The notes under the pieces were generated by a model. The model was not told the origin of the DNA. It did no database searches and worked only from the letters and a program-made list of their open reading frames with translations. A DNA stretch of 64,000 nucleotides from assembly GCA_028751875.1 (NCBI GenBank), contig CM054153.1, forward strand, positions 22,045,730 to 22,109,729. Reading direction: 5' to 3'. This DNA is from Rapana venosa. Its lineage: Eukaryota > Mollusca > Gastropoda > Neogastropoda > Muricidae. Shown one piece after another: positions 1 to 14,400 of the stretch. Position 1 is the first letter of the stretch. Every line of letters begins with the position of its first letter. The position numbers and the translations under genes were made by a program.

Positions 1-515
1 GAGCTGTTTCAGAACTACTCTTTCAAGGACTTTAGAGATGAAAGGTAGGTTGGAAACAGGTCTGTAATTCTTCAGAATGTTCGGGTGAAGGTCATGCTTT
101 TTGAGTAGTGGTGCGACTATGGCAGTTTTGAGAGATGAAGGAACATTTCCAGAAACAAGAGATGAGTTTACTATCTTCGTGATAGTGGGTATAAGCTGTG
201 GCAGGCACTGTGCGAAAAGAGAAGCAGGTATGGGGTCGAGATCACATGATTTTAGAGTCCTTCCTTTCAGAATTGTCTCAATTTCTTTCTCACTTGCTGG
301 ATGAAAGAAAAGGAGAGGAGTGCCAGAAAATTGAGGATCAGAAATTGCAGGCTAGAAAGGAGTCTGATCCAAGCTAGAGCGAATGTTGCGGATTTTGTCA
401 GAAAAGAATGCAGAAAATATAGAAGGAAGTTCAGAGTGGTTAAGGCTAGAAGGCAGAGGGCTAGCCTTCGCAGATGTGAGGGAAAAGAGAGATTTCATAG
501 ACGTTTCACTTGACT
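1..515 (-). mobile_element. Non-LTR retrotransposon reverse-transcriptase fragment
   Basis: Read on the minus strand, about 300 bases translate into a stretch typical of the N-terminal part of a jockey/CR1-type reverse transcriptase, ending at the window edge with NYRPVSNLPFISKVLERVV. Upstream of it a segment containing FFSDKIRNIRSSLDQ also fits this family. An in-frame stop separates the two near position 357, so the copy is decayed. The element continues off the left edge. The short plus-strand ORFs here are shadows. Confidence 0.8.
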
Positions 516-542
516 ACCTTTGAAAAAAAAGTGTTCAATGGA

Positions 543-664
543 AAGACCTACAGGTATCACATACACATACACACACACACGCAGGCATGCAATAAGTTAT
601 CACAATTTCATACACACACACACAAACAATTGCAGGCACACACACACACACACACACACACACT
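543..664. repeat. Interrupted (CA)n microsatellite
   Basis: Several short CA/TACA runs separated by unique bases, including an uninterrupted CA run near 637-662. Confidence 0.8.
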
Positions 665-774
665 TATTATGCATGCACAGGAATGGTAAAAACAGTGAAA
701 AAGAAGAGGTACATACTGAAAGAGGCAGTGTTGGCAAATTTTACTTCAAAGTGCAAGAGTTAAAAGTTAAATAA

Positions 775-960
775 CGAATAAATTTGGACTACTGGCCTCA
801 TTGTTTTCCCATTCTCAAGCACAAAATTTTCACTTACAGCCATTTGTACACAAACGCATATGTGCACAGAAGAAATAATGGCCATTCACAGCGCAGCTGT
901 GTTAAAATTGAAAAACCTAACAGAAAATGATGGTAGCACAGCAAACGGAAAATAACTTTT
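775..960. repeat. Dispersed repeat, copy 1
   Basis: Shares long stretches with 4850-5030 in the same orientation, for example the shared tract ATTCACAGCGCAGCTGTG. No coding capacity seen. The second copy lies inside the inverted-end element at 3912-5451, so this may be a fragment of the same family. Confidence 0.6.
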
Positions 961-1010
961 TTGATGTGATGAAAATAATTTTCCACTCCCGATCATAGTT
1001 CCCAGTTTAA

Positions 1011-1086
1011 CCTCTTTTTACAAAAACTACATAAACATTGTACAGAGACCTCTTTTTACAAAAACTACATAAACATTGTACAGAGA
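1011..1086. repeat. Two-copy 38-bp tandem duplication
   Basis: A 38-base unit starting CCTCTTTTTACAAAAACTAC occurs twice head-to-tail with essentially no divergence. The second copy runs into the 3' end of the LINE fragment that follows. Confidence 0.85.
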
Positions 1087-1340
1087 CCCAGCCCCGAGGA
1101 TGTAACCACCATCGTTGAACGCTCAGACAGCAACTCCCGAGTCCTGACAAATGCTGCCGTGCACGGAAGGCCCTCCAGGGGTCTGAAGAGTTTGGCCCTT
1201 ATCGGAAGGTCAGTTGGCCAGATATTGGCCCTCAGGTTTTGGTGTGTTGGACAGGTTTGGAGGAAGTGTTCCACTGTCATGAGAGAGGTGCCAAAGGGGC
1301 CCGCCTCAGAATCCCCCATGCGGAACTTGGTAAACATGTG
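1065..1340 (-). mobile_element. LINE C-terminal fragment
   Basis: The minus-strand reading frame of about 90 codons contains TKFRMGDSEAGPFGTS, then MTVEHFLQTCPTHQNLR. This is the Cys/His-rich tail that follows the RNase H domain in many invertebrate non-LTR retrotransposons. It has no independent start, and expected cysteines are altered, so it is a dead remnant. Confidence 0.7.
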
Positions 1341-1599
1341 ATGTCTCTGTCTCTAGTGTCCAGTCCTCAGCCTCACAATTGTTACTTGGTCTTCTCTGGG
1401 AAGTAGTCATCTTTATGTAACCAAATTTCTTACATGACTGCCATTCATAACCAATACAATGATTTTAAAATCCTCATTTTTACACCACCTTTTATCATCA
1501 GTAATTTTAACATCTACAACCTATTCACCCTTTTAATTTTCATATACAATTTTTTTTAAATCCCACAGCTGTGGCAACAAAAGAAAAGATGGCACTCAC

Positions 1600-3633
1600 C
1601 AGACCCCGAGCTTGCCGAGGAGGTAAAGGGGTTTGAACCCAGGGTCTCCTGAGCAGCACTCATCATGGGCTCCTGGATGTCGTGGTACATTCGCTGCAGG
1701 GCGTTGAAACCACCAGGTAAGCTCTGGCCACACACCAATTTGCTCATCTTCAGAAAGGATCCTTGCACACACTGTTCCTTTACTTCTACTTGGATAAATA
1801 TACTCATCTTTCCTTTTCTCCAAGTGGTGTTTTTTTTTAATTCTGTCTTGTTTTATTCTTTTATTTAGAGGATAATGGAATAAGCACTCATGTGCATTTT
1901 TAACATCATTTTCATTTTTTTTTTCATTTTCATTTTATTCATTTATATCGAGGATAATGGAATAAGCACTTGTGTGCTTTTTTACATCCAGTCCCTGTGT
2001 GTATGTAGTTTCATGAATTTTATCATCCATTCCCACCGGCACACAATGGCCTACTCTTCCGAAAAGCGGAACGGGTATTAACGTGTGCGCAAGATGTTCT
2101 GCGTGCGTTTGCACATGGGGCCTTGGTTTATAGTCTCATCCGAAGTATGTGGTTTTATAAATTTTGTCATCCTTCCCACAATGGCCTACTCTTATGAAAA
2201 GCAGAACAGGTTTTAATGTGCACAAGATGTTCTGTGAGCTTTTGCACATGGGACCTCGGTTCATAGATTATCTGAAGGATTTTGTGGTGGGGGGGGGGGG
2301 GGGGGGGGAATGGGGATGTGGAGTCAGCACTCCAGGGGGGAAAAAATCCCCCTTGAACAGGATTTGAATCTGGGTCAGCAGATCACAAGCATGTGCACAC
2401 ACATGTGTATGTGTGTGTGCACGCATGCTTGTGTGTGCTTAAGTGTATGCAAGTGTGTAAAATGTATGGTTGCTGTTTCGTATTTGTGTATGTTAGGGTG
2501 AATTTTTTTGTTTCTTCTCTTCTAAATAGAGTTTAGAACTTTCATTAATACTACTCTTGTAACACCAAAAATATACCTGAATTGGCTTTACTATTTCTAG
2601 GCTACCAACACCATCACTATACAGCAACCCACCAGAGAAAACCCTGCACTGCTGCATCAAATCTGTGGCCGTTCATAATTAAACACAACAGGGCAACAGC
2701 TCTGTGGCAGTTAACAGGTGAAGTTCTGACTCTACTTACCTCTAAATTACTCATGGCACGATCCTGCGACCTCATCAATTCCTGTAGCATGGCAGGATTG
2801 CGGGCCAGTTCCATTGTCTGCAATACAAGGTTTTAATCCCGTTACTGAGTGTTCATCATTTCACATGTCCACATCCCACTTTCTAGTGCTTTGTTGATGA
2901 ACCACTTTCAAAATCAACAATTGACATACTAGACCTGATAATATTTAAGTGCTCCCTAATGTCATTTTTCTATTTTATCTGGCATCCCTAAACCCCCACA
3001 ACCAACACTAAGTCTACTTTCAAAGCTAACTTCTTAACACTAAATTTAATCAAAAACATGACCAATTCCCTTCTTTTGACCTCTACAGCTACCACTGCTA
3101 TATCACAATGTTTGTAATAAGCCTTAATCCTGAATTTGCTTACAGATGTGTCAAGTCATGACCATATCTTGTTGACAATTAGACTTTTAAAAATTTTTAA
3201 CCATGGAAGTGCTAGGTAAACACTACAGAGGATTCAGTGCCACTGGCTGAATTAACATTGGGCAGTGTAGCTTTGAAGCAGGGCCGGATCAAACAATCCT
3301 TAGTATAATTATGTAAAAATGGAAAGCTTAGTAAGCTTCTGTATAAAAGTATTTCATAGCAATATATTCTGTTAAGGATTATGAAATAATTTTTTTTTAA
3401 CATATCACAGCCATGCAGTATCACTGTCAGGGCCCTGGGTTGCTATCAATACATGCATGCATTAGCACTGTTGTTGAGCTGCAGAAATGTCATGAGTAGG
3501 TTAAGTCCTATTTTTTGACATTTGTTTGAGGGGGGAAAAGGGAGTCACTCATCAGATAGTTAATCAGCCACACCATTATCTTAACACTAAACACTCAGCT
3601 CCAAGAGGTGGCCCAAGATCGTACATTGAGAGA

Positions 3634-3702
<69 letters not shown>

Positions 3703-6700
3703 CTAACTCATGGAAGTCTTTCTGTGATCAGCAGTGTTTTTTGTGTTTTTGTGTGACGCTCAAAGTGCTGTTCTGTAATTAGGGCATCCTCCTTTAGTGA
3801 AGGCACTGCTCTTTCCATGTTTGACACACAGGGGATCTATCTTACTGCATGTCATGATCACTGTTCTCAAGCCTGGGCTACTTGTCTGGCTAGATCTATC
3901 TGCTCCATAACAGGGTTCATACAGACTTGGTGGGGAAAAAAATTGTGCCTTTTTAGGGCTTTTTAAGGGTCATTATTTCCAAATTTAGGGCCTAGCCACA
4001 GGGTATCGAAGCATATTTTATCAACCTGTGTACATATTTACTTTAATAATTAAACTAATCTCAAACTCATGTAAGCAAAGTCTCCTTGTCTAAAACTGCA
4101 CGCTGAATACCGATTATTGACACAAAATCAAGTTAAGTTCTACAATACAATGTCTTTCAGTCATAGATACCACAATGAACTAAGATCCTCACACAGTAAA
4201 ACTTCAAGTCATAGTGTGATGAAAGATTTCACTAAGCAAAGTGAAAACTGAAATAAGTGTCTCTAATTTTATTATTGTTTTTCACAAACAACTAGCAAAG
4301 TGAGCTTAAGACACTATCCCTCACATTAGACTATCCCTCAAACTTCATCTAATGTGAACTAAGTCTCCTTGCCTTATCAAAGATACAGATGGTTACCCGG
4401 TACTGGAATGGAACTGTAATAATACCCTCACACTGTCACAGCGCCTCTTCCAAATTCTGCTCCTTTTAATTCAATTTCACAAATGCGTACATGCAGGCAA
4501 TCACTCACGTGTGCGCGCACACATATGCGCGCACAAGAGAGAGAGATTGCTGGACACAAGTTCTCTTCACTATGAATACATGTACAAGTCCCATATTGTC
4601 AATGCAGATCGAGTGATAGGCCTAACACTGGCTTGAAAAGGATGCCCACCCATCTCTCCCCATAGTAATAATAGTTTAAAAAGCAAGTATCTTCAGATCA
4701 AGTCTGCAAATTTCTAAGTCAAGCCAAAGGAACTGACCAGGTGGAGTGTTGAAAAATATGCAAAAAGCTGGCATTTCTAACTTGCCTTATGAACTAGATT
4801 GTTTCTGTATGCATTCTGCAGGACATCTGTGGGGTAATCTAAAATAAAGAATAGATTTGGCTACAGGTTTTATTGTTTTCCCATTCTCAAACACAACTGT
4901 GTCACCGACTGTCATTTTGTAAACTGCTCATGCGCATAGGAAAAAGAATAGCTATTCACAGCGCAGCTGTGCTAAAATTGAAAAAAACTCAGAGGACTAT
5001 AGCACAGTAAACAGGTATTTCTTCAACTCGTGATATCAGTTCCATTGTGCAACATTATTTTCCAAACAAATTACAGACATACTGTATGGGGTAGGTAGTC
5101 CTATGCATGTTAAAAAAAAAATGGTGAAAACAAAGCGATCACACACTTCCAATGGATGCAAATTACCTCCCTTGGCAAATTAGATGGCACCACACGAATA
5201 GCAGACGACAGGCATTCTATCAGTGATATCACGATCTTCGGACACCCTTCTTGCTTTCATTTCTCATAAGTTTTATATTGTATATTTGTTTAATCTATAT
5301 TTCAACAGAACTCTCACTCATGATTCCCATTTTTAGGGCTTTTTAGAGCCTCCTGGGCTATAGGTCTCATTTTTAGGGCTTTTTAGGGGCCTTAAATGGG
5401 CTCTTCAAAAATCAGGGCCTTTTAGGGCTTTTTAAGATTTGTACGAACCCTACATAACAGCAGGAACCTGCTGTTACGCAGCATCTGCAATCTCCTCAAC
5501 GATCTCTGTCCCAATCACGTCACTTGTTTCTGGAGTACAAGGCTTCTTGGATGATGACGTAAACGAAGAGGACAACAGACCAGAACGAGCCAGCTTTACT
5601 ACAAAGACGGCTGTAGGCGCGAATCAGAAAAATCTTGCCCCCCTGGGGTAGCCTACTAACTTAATGACCACCGCAGGAACTGACAAGGACGAACTACGTA
5701 CGGCCTCTGTGCTTGGTCAAAAGAGAGGCGCTTAGCCAATCAGAAACATCAACGGAGAACTTCGGCGGAAGTAGCACTTAATTTTAGAGATGATACAAAC
5801 AGCAGTTGCGATGCCGCACTGTTGGTTAAAAAACGCGCTGTTCAGGATTTTTTTGCGTCTGTTGGGGTGCACTACCCGCATCATTTGTGGCAATTATGAA
5901 AAAAATGCGGGAATCCCTCAAGGGCGCACTCTAGAATCAACACTTTTTAAATAGAAAATTTTACTTAAAACTCATTGATCTGCTCACTGTTCTTGTACGC
6001 ACACATGCACAGGCAGGCACACACACACACACACTCTCAAACACGCATGTATACTTACACACACACACCCACAAGGCCTTACCTGACGCATCAAATCTGG
6101 GTTGTTGAGCATGTGGGAGATTTCAGGATTTCTCTGAAACAAACAAACCCAGACATGTACATAAGAAACCAGCTACGCTACTATAATGGGCATCATTTTT
6201 CTTAGTTCAGGAAATGTTACGATGCGTTTCTCTTTGATGTTTTATTTTTTTGTCTTTCAAATTCCCAAAATATATGTAATTCAATTTGACACTGTATGCA
6301 GCCATGACTCTAAAAAACACAGAGATCCTAAAATTTGTAATTGACAGACCTAAACTTCGGCCATTCTTGATTAAAAAATCTTTTGTAATTGCTGAACATT
6401 AATTTTGGCCCTTCTTAATAAACAGTAAATTTTTTTAACTGCCCAACCTGCCCTGCCCCGTGGAAACTTTTTGCAATCAGGAAACAAAATGTGCGGGAAT
6501 CCTGCAATGGCACAGCCTAGAACCAACACTACTACACACATGGTAGCCGCAATGGCACACATTATTTACTGATGCAGCTTTGGTTTTATTTTTGCACCCC
6601 ATGGGGCACACTATGCAAACTTATCCACTAGACTGCCTTACCCCGGAAATTTTCCGGAGCTAAACATGCACCCTATATGCCTACAACCCAGAAAATGTCC

Positions 6701-8371
6701 GGGGTGTCAAACCGAAGTAAACAAGCCTGCTTCCTTGACTACAGTGAAGGTGGACCACTGCGTCACTTTTTGGAAATTTTCGTTTCTCAGGAACTAGTAA
6801 AGATATCTCAATGAAATTTGGTACACATACTAAGTGCATTAATATGGCTATCTGTGCCAAGTTTGAAGTATGTAAGTCAAACAGATATGATAATGTGATA
6901 ATTTTTCAAAAAAAATATGGGTCGCTGTTTAGCCCATCTGCTACTTTCAAAATATGCATTACATAATGGCGTTTATAATGTTTCCAGTTTGATTTGATAT
7001 CACTGTGTGCAATGATCACAAAAAAGTTATGTTTTAGTTAATAAAATGGTGTTTTCTGTCTTCTCCAAATATGCCCAAAAAATTTCATTCCCATTTTTTT
7101 GTTTATATCATTTGGTATTTAAAAACTATAACAGCTACAGAGCTCAAACACTCTCATTGCACTCAGCAGATGTTTCTAAACCAGCATGCCAAATTTGATT
7201 AGATTATTTCCATTAGGTCAGAAGTTACAGATGGGCCAAACGACTGACCCAGCCGAAAAAACCAGTTTTGAGAAAAACGCCCATAAAGATTTAGTTAACA
7301 ATTTAATCAATAAAACTCATGATTAAACATTCCAAATAAATTTTGCATGGTAAAATAACATTAGGCCAACACTACTGAGTGATTACAGACAGTTTTTCTT
7401 ATAGAATAAATTTTTCAGGAGGCTCCTGGGGCATACACCCCCCCCTTGTCTGCCTGGCTATGTTCACATTCCGCATGCCTTACAGTTTCTATTTCCCCCC
7501 CTCTTTTCTCTGGCCCTATCAGAGGATTTTCTAGTGGCTGTTTTCACTCTGAGAATGTCTGATTTCTCTACAAACACTTCTGCATTGCTCCCTGCCACAA
7601 AATCCAGACCAGCAAGCACTTTGTTGCAGGAAAAGTACCTCACCTCCAACTGCATGCCGACTCTTTCCTTGTTATATGTTCATCTCAGCTTTGAATGTAA
7701 ATCTTTATATAAATATCAATATATATTATAAAGTGAGATAGATAAAAATAATAAAATGTGTGAGAATACAAAGCAGAATGCAAAACAATAAACTGTGTGA
7801 AAATGGAAAGTACAGGAGAGTTGGAAAGTGACCTAAAAAGAAAAGAGGCAGGGAAGAAATATGTGTGTGGAAAGAGATGGTGGTGGAACAAGACTCCAGA
7901 AGGTAATACAAAGTATTCAATCCTTGGCCTCTTTCTGCAGCCAATTAAAATAATGTATGCTGATGGACTAATGATGTGAAAACAGAAATGTGTGTTCTTT
8001 TATGCAGTGTATGTGCGAGTGAGCGGACATGCCATATCTGCATGTTTATAACAATTTATTATACTACTTACTAGATATTCAAATAAGAAAACAAAATTAT
8101 TGCATATCAATTGAAAAAAAACATACATATAGCCAATTTGAATGCATGCACACACACACACACAAAGTGTACACACAGAATGCACACACATTCTGTTGAT
8201 GGTGACAGCAAACAAAAACATTTTTCTTTTCTAACACACACTGTGTTAAACACAGTAAAAATTTCTATGAGAATTATCAGTAAATTATAAAGTGCCTCTG
8301 AAAATACAGACAACTGAATAAAAAATAAAACGGTGAAAGAAGGTGGGGGGGGGGGGGGGGGGGGGGGGGGT

Positions 8372-8410
<39 letters not shown>

Positions 8411-11400
8411 GGGGGAGTGAATAATGAATAGCCCTAGTAAAAATAAACTACTGTATGCTTTCTAAGTTCCAACAACACATAACTTGATAGGAAAGGAATC
8501 GTCAGCTACATTCCCAAAACATATATAAATCGATGGAAAATGTAGCTATTCAAGTTTGTCTACCTTCGGCTCCCAGTTTATAACACTTTGTGCACAGTTA
8601 TGTTGTCACCAAACTTTCTAAGGTTGACACATCAATGACGACATTCTGCGATCGTTTGAAAAGTTGAGGCTCGCGGATAGGTTAATTTTTCTTGCGCAAC
8701 AGGTCTTTATCATAACTAGTGTCGGTGCCAGCCAATGATACACGTTTTATGGAGAAAAATTTCCAATTATCACATCAGAGAAGTAAGCGAGTAGCTATTG
8801 ACATCGCAAGTTGATGTGCACAGCACGGGCAAAGTCGGTCACCACTTCAGCTGGCGATCGTCAGTCTATTTTCCGTTTCCTCCATTTTCTATTCTGTCTG
8901 CTGAAGGCATTGACAGTCCAACACTTGTTTTCGGCATATTTTGGCATTTTTGAGACTTTCAGTAAAAAACTTTGGCTAAAAAACCGGTCCGACTCGAGTG
9001 TCGATCGAACTCAGGAAGAAAACATCCGCCATCTTGGATAAAAGTCACGCGACTCTTAGAACCAATCAGCTATTTTTTTACGGCCAGGAGCCAATCAGAG
9101 ACTTCGACTCAACCGTATGCCATCAGTAAATGCCTCTCGGGTTCCTTCGGATTCGCTCTTCGTGTGTTTCCGTGAGTGAAGTTATCCATTGACAAGTGTT
9201 GTCAGAAAGTAGGTCAGTGAATGACCTTCACATTGATACCATGGAAGGGGGGGGTACAGAAATAGGTCGGCGAGCGCTACGATCTCAAAACCAATGCAAT
9301 TTTCGCGGTTTTTGGCCACATTCGCTCAAATTTCACACACACCCACATCAGAAAATGATTTTATTAGGTATGATATCGGTCAAAATAAACAAAATGAGTA
9401 ACAGAAAAGTAAAGTTGAGACATTACTTGACCAAATGCAACCATAATCCCCCAAATTTTTTTTTTTAAATTGTCAAAATGTATGCCGCGGTCACTCTCCT
9501 GTTGCTTGGCAACATCCAGCTGCAAAAACCGTGGCAAAAACAATCGTTTTTTAGCTCGTATTTTGTGTTTTTATGCATGACTGCTTGAGAAGTTCTTGTT
9601 CAAGATGGCTGACACTTCTTGTTGAAGGCATCAATAACTTTACACAGCTGTAAAAGTGGCAAATAAAACTGTAGATTTACCTAACAGTGATGAAAATGAT
9701 CGCATATGACTCAGGGAGATCGTGCATTTAAAAAACAATAAATGAGATTTGGCCTAGACTTATGTTTGACGTTATTGAGATGGGGGGTACTCAGAGGTGA
9801 TGAAGAAATCGTATTTTTGGTCAATTTTTTACATTTTAAATATATTTTCGCAGTGAAATATCATGCTAACTAGTTTGAGCTTGCCTTGAAGTAATCTACG
9901 ATATATATACTGTCATTGGGTACACTATCAAGGAATATTCATGTAATAGTTTCTGAGTAAGATGGATATGAACATAGCAGTGGTACATAAGAATTTTATT
10001 CCCCAGCATATAGGGTGCACTTGCACTGGCAGTCAAGGTTATTTTGGCCCTAGAAGACAAAATATGCAGGAATCCCACAATGGCACAGCCTAGAATCAAC
10101 ACATCCCTAATCTGAGGATCGTTCATTATCAGCTGTCCCATTGTGTCACAGTTAGACATCGCCAATACTCACAAAACACACACCACACCACACCACACTA
10201 TGGCAGCGACCATACCTCCATAAGATCCCTCATCTGAGGATTGTTCATGATCAGCTGTCTCATCATGTCAGGGTTGGACATCATCTGCTGCACAAAGGGG
10301 TTATCCATCATCTGTTGTAACATCTCTGGATTCCCCATCAACTGTAACACAAATCAATTGTAACGCAATGAACAATATTTACTCCCTTCACAGCAAAGCT
10401 GAACATCAGGTGATAATAGGAAATAGCAAAAACTACACACAAAAGGACTCAATTTGGTCTATAAATTCATGCATTACACAAGTTAAGAAATTTTTATATA
10501 CTTTGATAACTGAAGCCTATTGCATTTCTTTCCAATTAACACAAGACATCACACGAAGAAATAAATTATAAACCGACTTTGGAGTTTAAAAAAACAAAAG
10601 CGTTCTGACAAATCTCTTTTGCCAATTATCATATAGTGAGAATTCTCAAATAAAAAATTAATCACCAATTTCAAGCATCTCACCTATCCCGTAGTCCCTT
10701 GGACCGTGGGGGCACTAATGAAAATTTTGCAGATTTCAAGCATACCACTTTTTTTTATAGCATTTACTAACATATCTACTGGAATATTATTTAGATTATG
10801 ATCTCTCTTCTTCATCAAAATTTAATGCTTTGAAATGATCAGAGCTGTTCAATATCTTGGTTAGCTTACTGGTCAGAGCCTAGCGCTTCTGACCTGACAA
10901 CCCAGGATCGAGCCACCACAGAGGCATCCATTTTATCATTATGGGATTTTCTCCTGGACTGACTCCACTCCCCCCATAAGTCCTTCAGATGAGACTATAA
11001 ACCGAGGCCCCATGTGTGAATGCATGCAGAACATCTTGTACATACATTAAAAACCCGTTCCACCTTTCAGAAGAATAGCCCACAGCATGCCGATAGGAGT
11101 GGATGACAATTTGTTTTTAAATGCACGCATTTACTTGTGTTCAGACACTACCTCAAAGTCAGTTTACAGCTACAATAAGAGTGGGTAAAATCAGTTGCAT
11201 ATGCAAACTCTCACCATTGGTGAACCTCCGAGTTCTAGCCAAGGAACACCACAAAAAACCCACCAAAAAAATCAAATGGATCAAGTATTCTTTGGGGCTA
11301 CAAGTTTTCACTCATACACACTTGCACATATGCACACACATGCACACACGCATGCATGCACACTCGCACAAACATACATGCACACACACATCCATCCAAA

Positions 11401-14400
11401 AACACACCATGATCATTACAACAGTTGAACAATACACTGTTGATGTTTTATCACATACAGGGTTTGTACTCAGAAAAGAGACACAAAGTTTACAAACTTT
11501 TCACAAACTTTAAAATTCCTTTATTCTACAATACTACAATAAAGTCGACTTGGATTTTGTTTTGGGGTTGAGAGCGTGCGTCGTGCACATGCATGTGTGA
11601 GCACTTTACCTCTGTCTGCATGCGTTGCTGCAAGTCCATGAAGTTAGCAGAACCCATTCCCAGTCCACTGATGCCAGCCAGGCCCCCTAGGTTCCCCAAT
11701 CCAAATGGGGTCTGTGTCACATCGGCTTGCGTAGGTCCTGCTGCTTGCTGTCAGAAGAAAACACACAGAACTTTACCAAACAGCAGCCTCTGCTTTCATG
11801 AAAACATCATAATTATATTAATATATATCAGGATTATTATTATAGGGTATTATCCTTGAACCCCTTTAGGATTGCCAAGGGCTCTATCACTGTAAATAGC
11901 ATGCCCCCTTTCTGCAAATTATGTGCTAGAAATTTCCCCTTTTATATCACTCCTTTTGTTTCCACATTTGTCCTTACCTTTCTTTCTTTTTTCTCTTAAT
12001 CCTGCCTACCTAGTCCACTATCCTGCCTTTTTTCCAAGCAAATCTTTTTTCAGTATACATCTTTTCATTAGAAGCTGAGGCCAGAGGGCAGAGCTCCTGC
12101 AGTTACAAGCACACGAGAAGAACAGGCATAACGCTTTCCAGTCATATCCTTTCAGATACAGCTTGATAATATTGTTTTGTATTGTCATTTTTGTACTGTA
12201 TTATACTGTATATTACATTCCATCATGACAGATTTCTCTGCCTGAAATTCAAGCTGCTCTCCCAGGGTTTTGTTTTGCTTTTTTTCTTTCCTTTTTACAT
12301 GTACTGAATGTATGTGGCTCACAGGACCTCGGTTTATCATCTCATCCAAAAGACTAGCACCCAGACCACCACTTAAGAAGGTCTAGTGGATAGGGAAAAG
12401 TTACAGCTCAAACAGGGATCAAACCCACACTCCTCAATTTCAAGACAGGTGTGTTACTTCTAGATCCACCTACTCCGAGCTATAAAGTTTTCTTTCACTC
12501 TCCCAAAGTCCATTCTATTTTCTTATTTTTAAAATATACCAGGAGGTGTCTCTGTCTTTGAAGAGAAAAAGGGGTGGGGATAGGTTGTACTCCACTTTAT
12601 TCCTTAAGTCAATCACTGCCACACCCATTCCATGCTCATTTACCGCCATTTGCCAAGAATATTGATCCAAGGATACAAGGTGGGGCAACAGCAACAACAA
12701 CAAAATATTGACATCTGGGTTGTAACCACTTTCATGAAAACTACAGACAGACATGTCACTGGAAAACTCAACAAAGCCATGTCACTCTGTCCCAGAAAAC
12801 ATCTAAAATATAAAAGTGTGAACACTTTCTTCCAACCTTTGAGAATCCAAACAGAATTTAGTGGGGGGCTGGGTTCAGGAAGGGGGGGGGGGGGGAGGAG
12901 GCATGAGAGAGGAGGAAGGGCTTGCCTCCCTACTGAATAAGGGTCAAAGGGTGCAGCACCATGAAGCTATATAATTTTTTTAAAGGTTAAAAGGTGCAAA
13001 TTTTTCTTATCCTGACAACATGTCCTGGGGGGACAGGATAGCCTAGAGGTTAGAACATTGCGCTGGCAATCTGACGACCCGGGTTCGATTCCCATTGGAA
13101 GGGGACATTTTCCCCTGGGGTTAACGTCGGTGCAGACTCCACTCTCCCCAAAAGTCCTTCGGATGAGACTATAAACCGAGGCCCCATGTGCTAACGCACG
13201 CTGAACATCTTGTGCAATGTTACATCCTGTTCCACTTTTCGTCTAAGAGTAGGCCATTGTGTGCCGGTGGGAACAGATGACAGAATTTACAAAACCGCAT
13301 ACACATGGAGACTTGATGTAAAAAAGCACATAAGTGCTTATTCCATTATCCCCGATATAAAAGAATTTTTTTTTTTTTAAACATGCTTTGAAAGGAAATA
13401 ACCTTAGGTGGAAACCTAAAGTACAACAATCACATCTTTCATGAAGTACAAAATCAGTGTTAAACTCCTTTAGAGATGAACATTAAGCACCAGTTACACT
13501 GATTTTGTTTCTTTTTGTTTTACAGTGACTGAAGTCTAAAAGTGTCAAACCTGGGCCAGACTATGTCAACTTTCTTAGACGACTTCAACTTGATAGCTGT
13601 TCACTACAGCCTGAAGGTCAATTTCATCAGTTACACAGCATTTAACGTACAGTTTCCACCTTGCTTTGTTATTTTGAAGTACAATGGACAAATCTATCCA
13701 GCAGATAAGGCAATAGATACATGACCTTATGCACTTATGTCACTGTTACTCCTTTAATTATCTTAATGTACATGCACACTTATGTCACCGTCTCCCTTGA
13801 ACACTCTCTCATCTGCTACTCATTGTTTCATCTGCACATTTGCATGCATTTAAATCAGCACCATTAACTCTGAATAAAAATCAAAAACCTGGAGCAACCG
13901 ACATAGAAATATAGCAAGCCAACCAAAACTGGAACCGCTATACCAAAATCGCAACTTTAGGAAAACAACTCTGGTCTTCTCTTGTGCTGTAATTTTATGT
14001 TGTTTTTTTGGCCAAGCAAAATTTTTAAATCACACTGGCACAGATTTGTAGCATAAGACATAGCGTTTGCCTTGTCAAGCCTGATCAGTGTATAGAAAAT
14101 CCTCCTTGTATTTGAACTTCTGACAGGCAGGGCAATGAGATTTTGCATTTTTCATTGACAGCTTGGTGATCAGCATTGCAACACAGCATGAGCTTTGAAG
14201 TCCTACTTGCTTTACACATTTTTGGAGGGGTAAGGGTTTTTTTTAATTTTGAGAACCAGAAAATGTTTAAAAACCAGAAAACCAAACTTGCGGTTAAAAG
14301 CCAGAAAATTTCCAGAGAAAAAAAGGAATAATTGGCAGTTGTGCTTTCAAGGCTTACTGAAGCATGCCAACAAAAGATATCGTGGGGTACTAAGAATGTC

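Noticed and set aside
5439..5651. 70-codon frame in ubiquilin intron 6
   Set aside because: It starts inside the right end of the inverted-end element and shows no conserved motif.
13027..13100. Functional tRNA gene
   Set aside because: A and B boxes are present but no cloverleaf with acceptor pairing is evident, and the same head recurs fused to SINE bodies.
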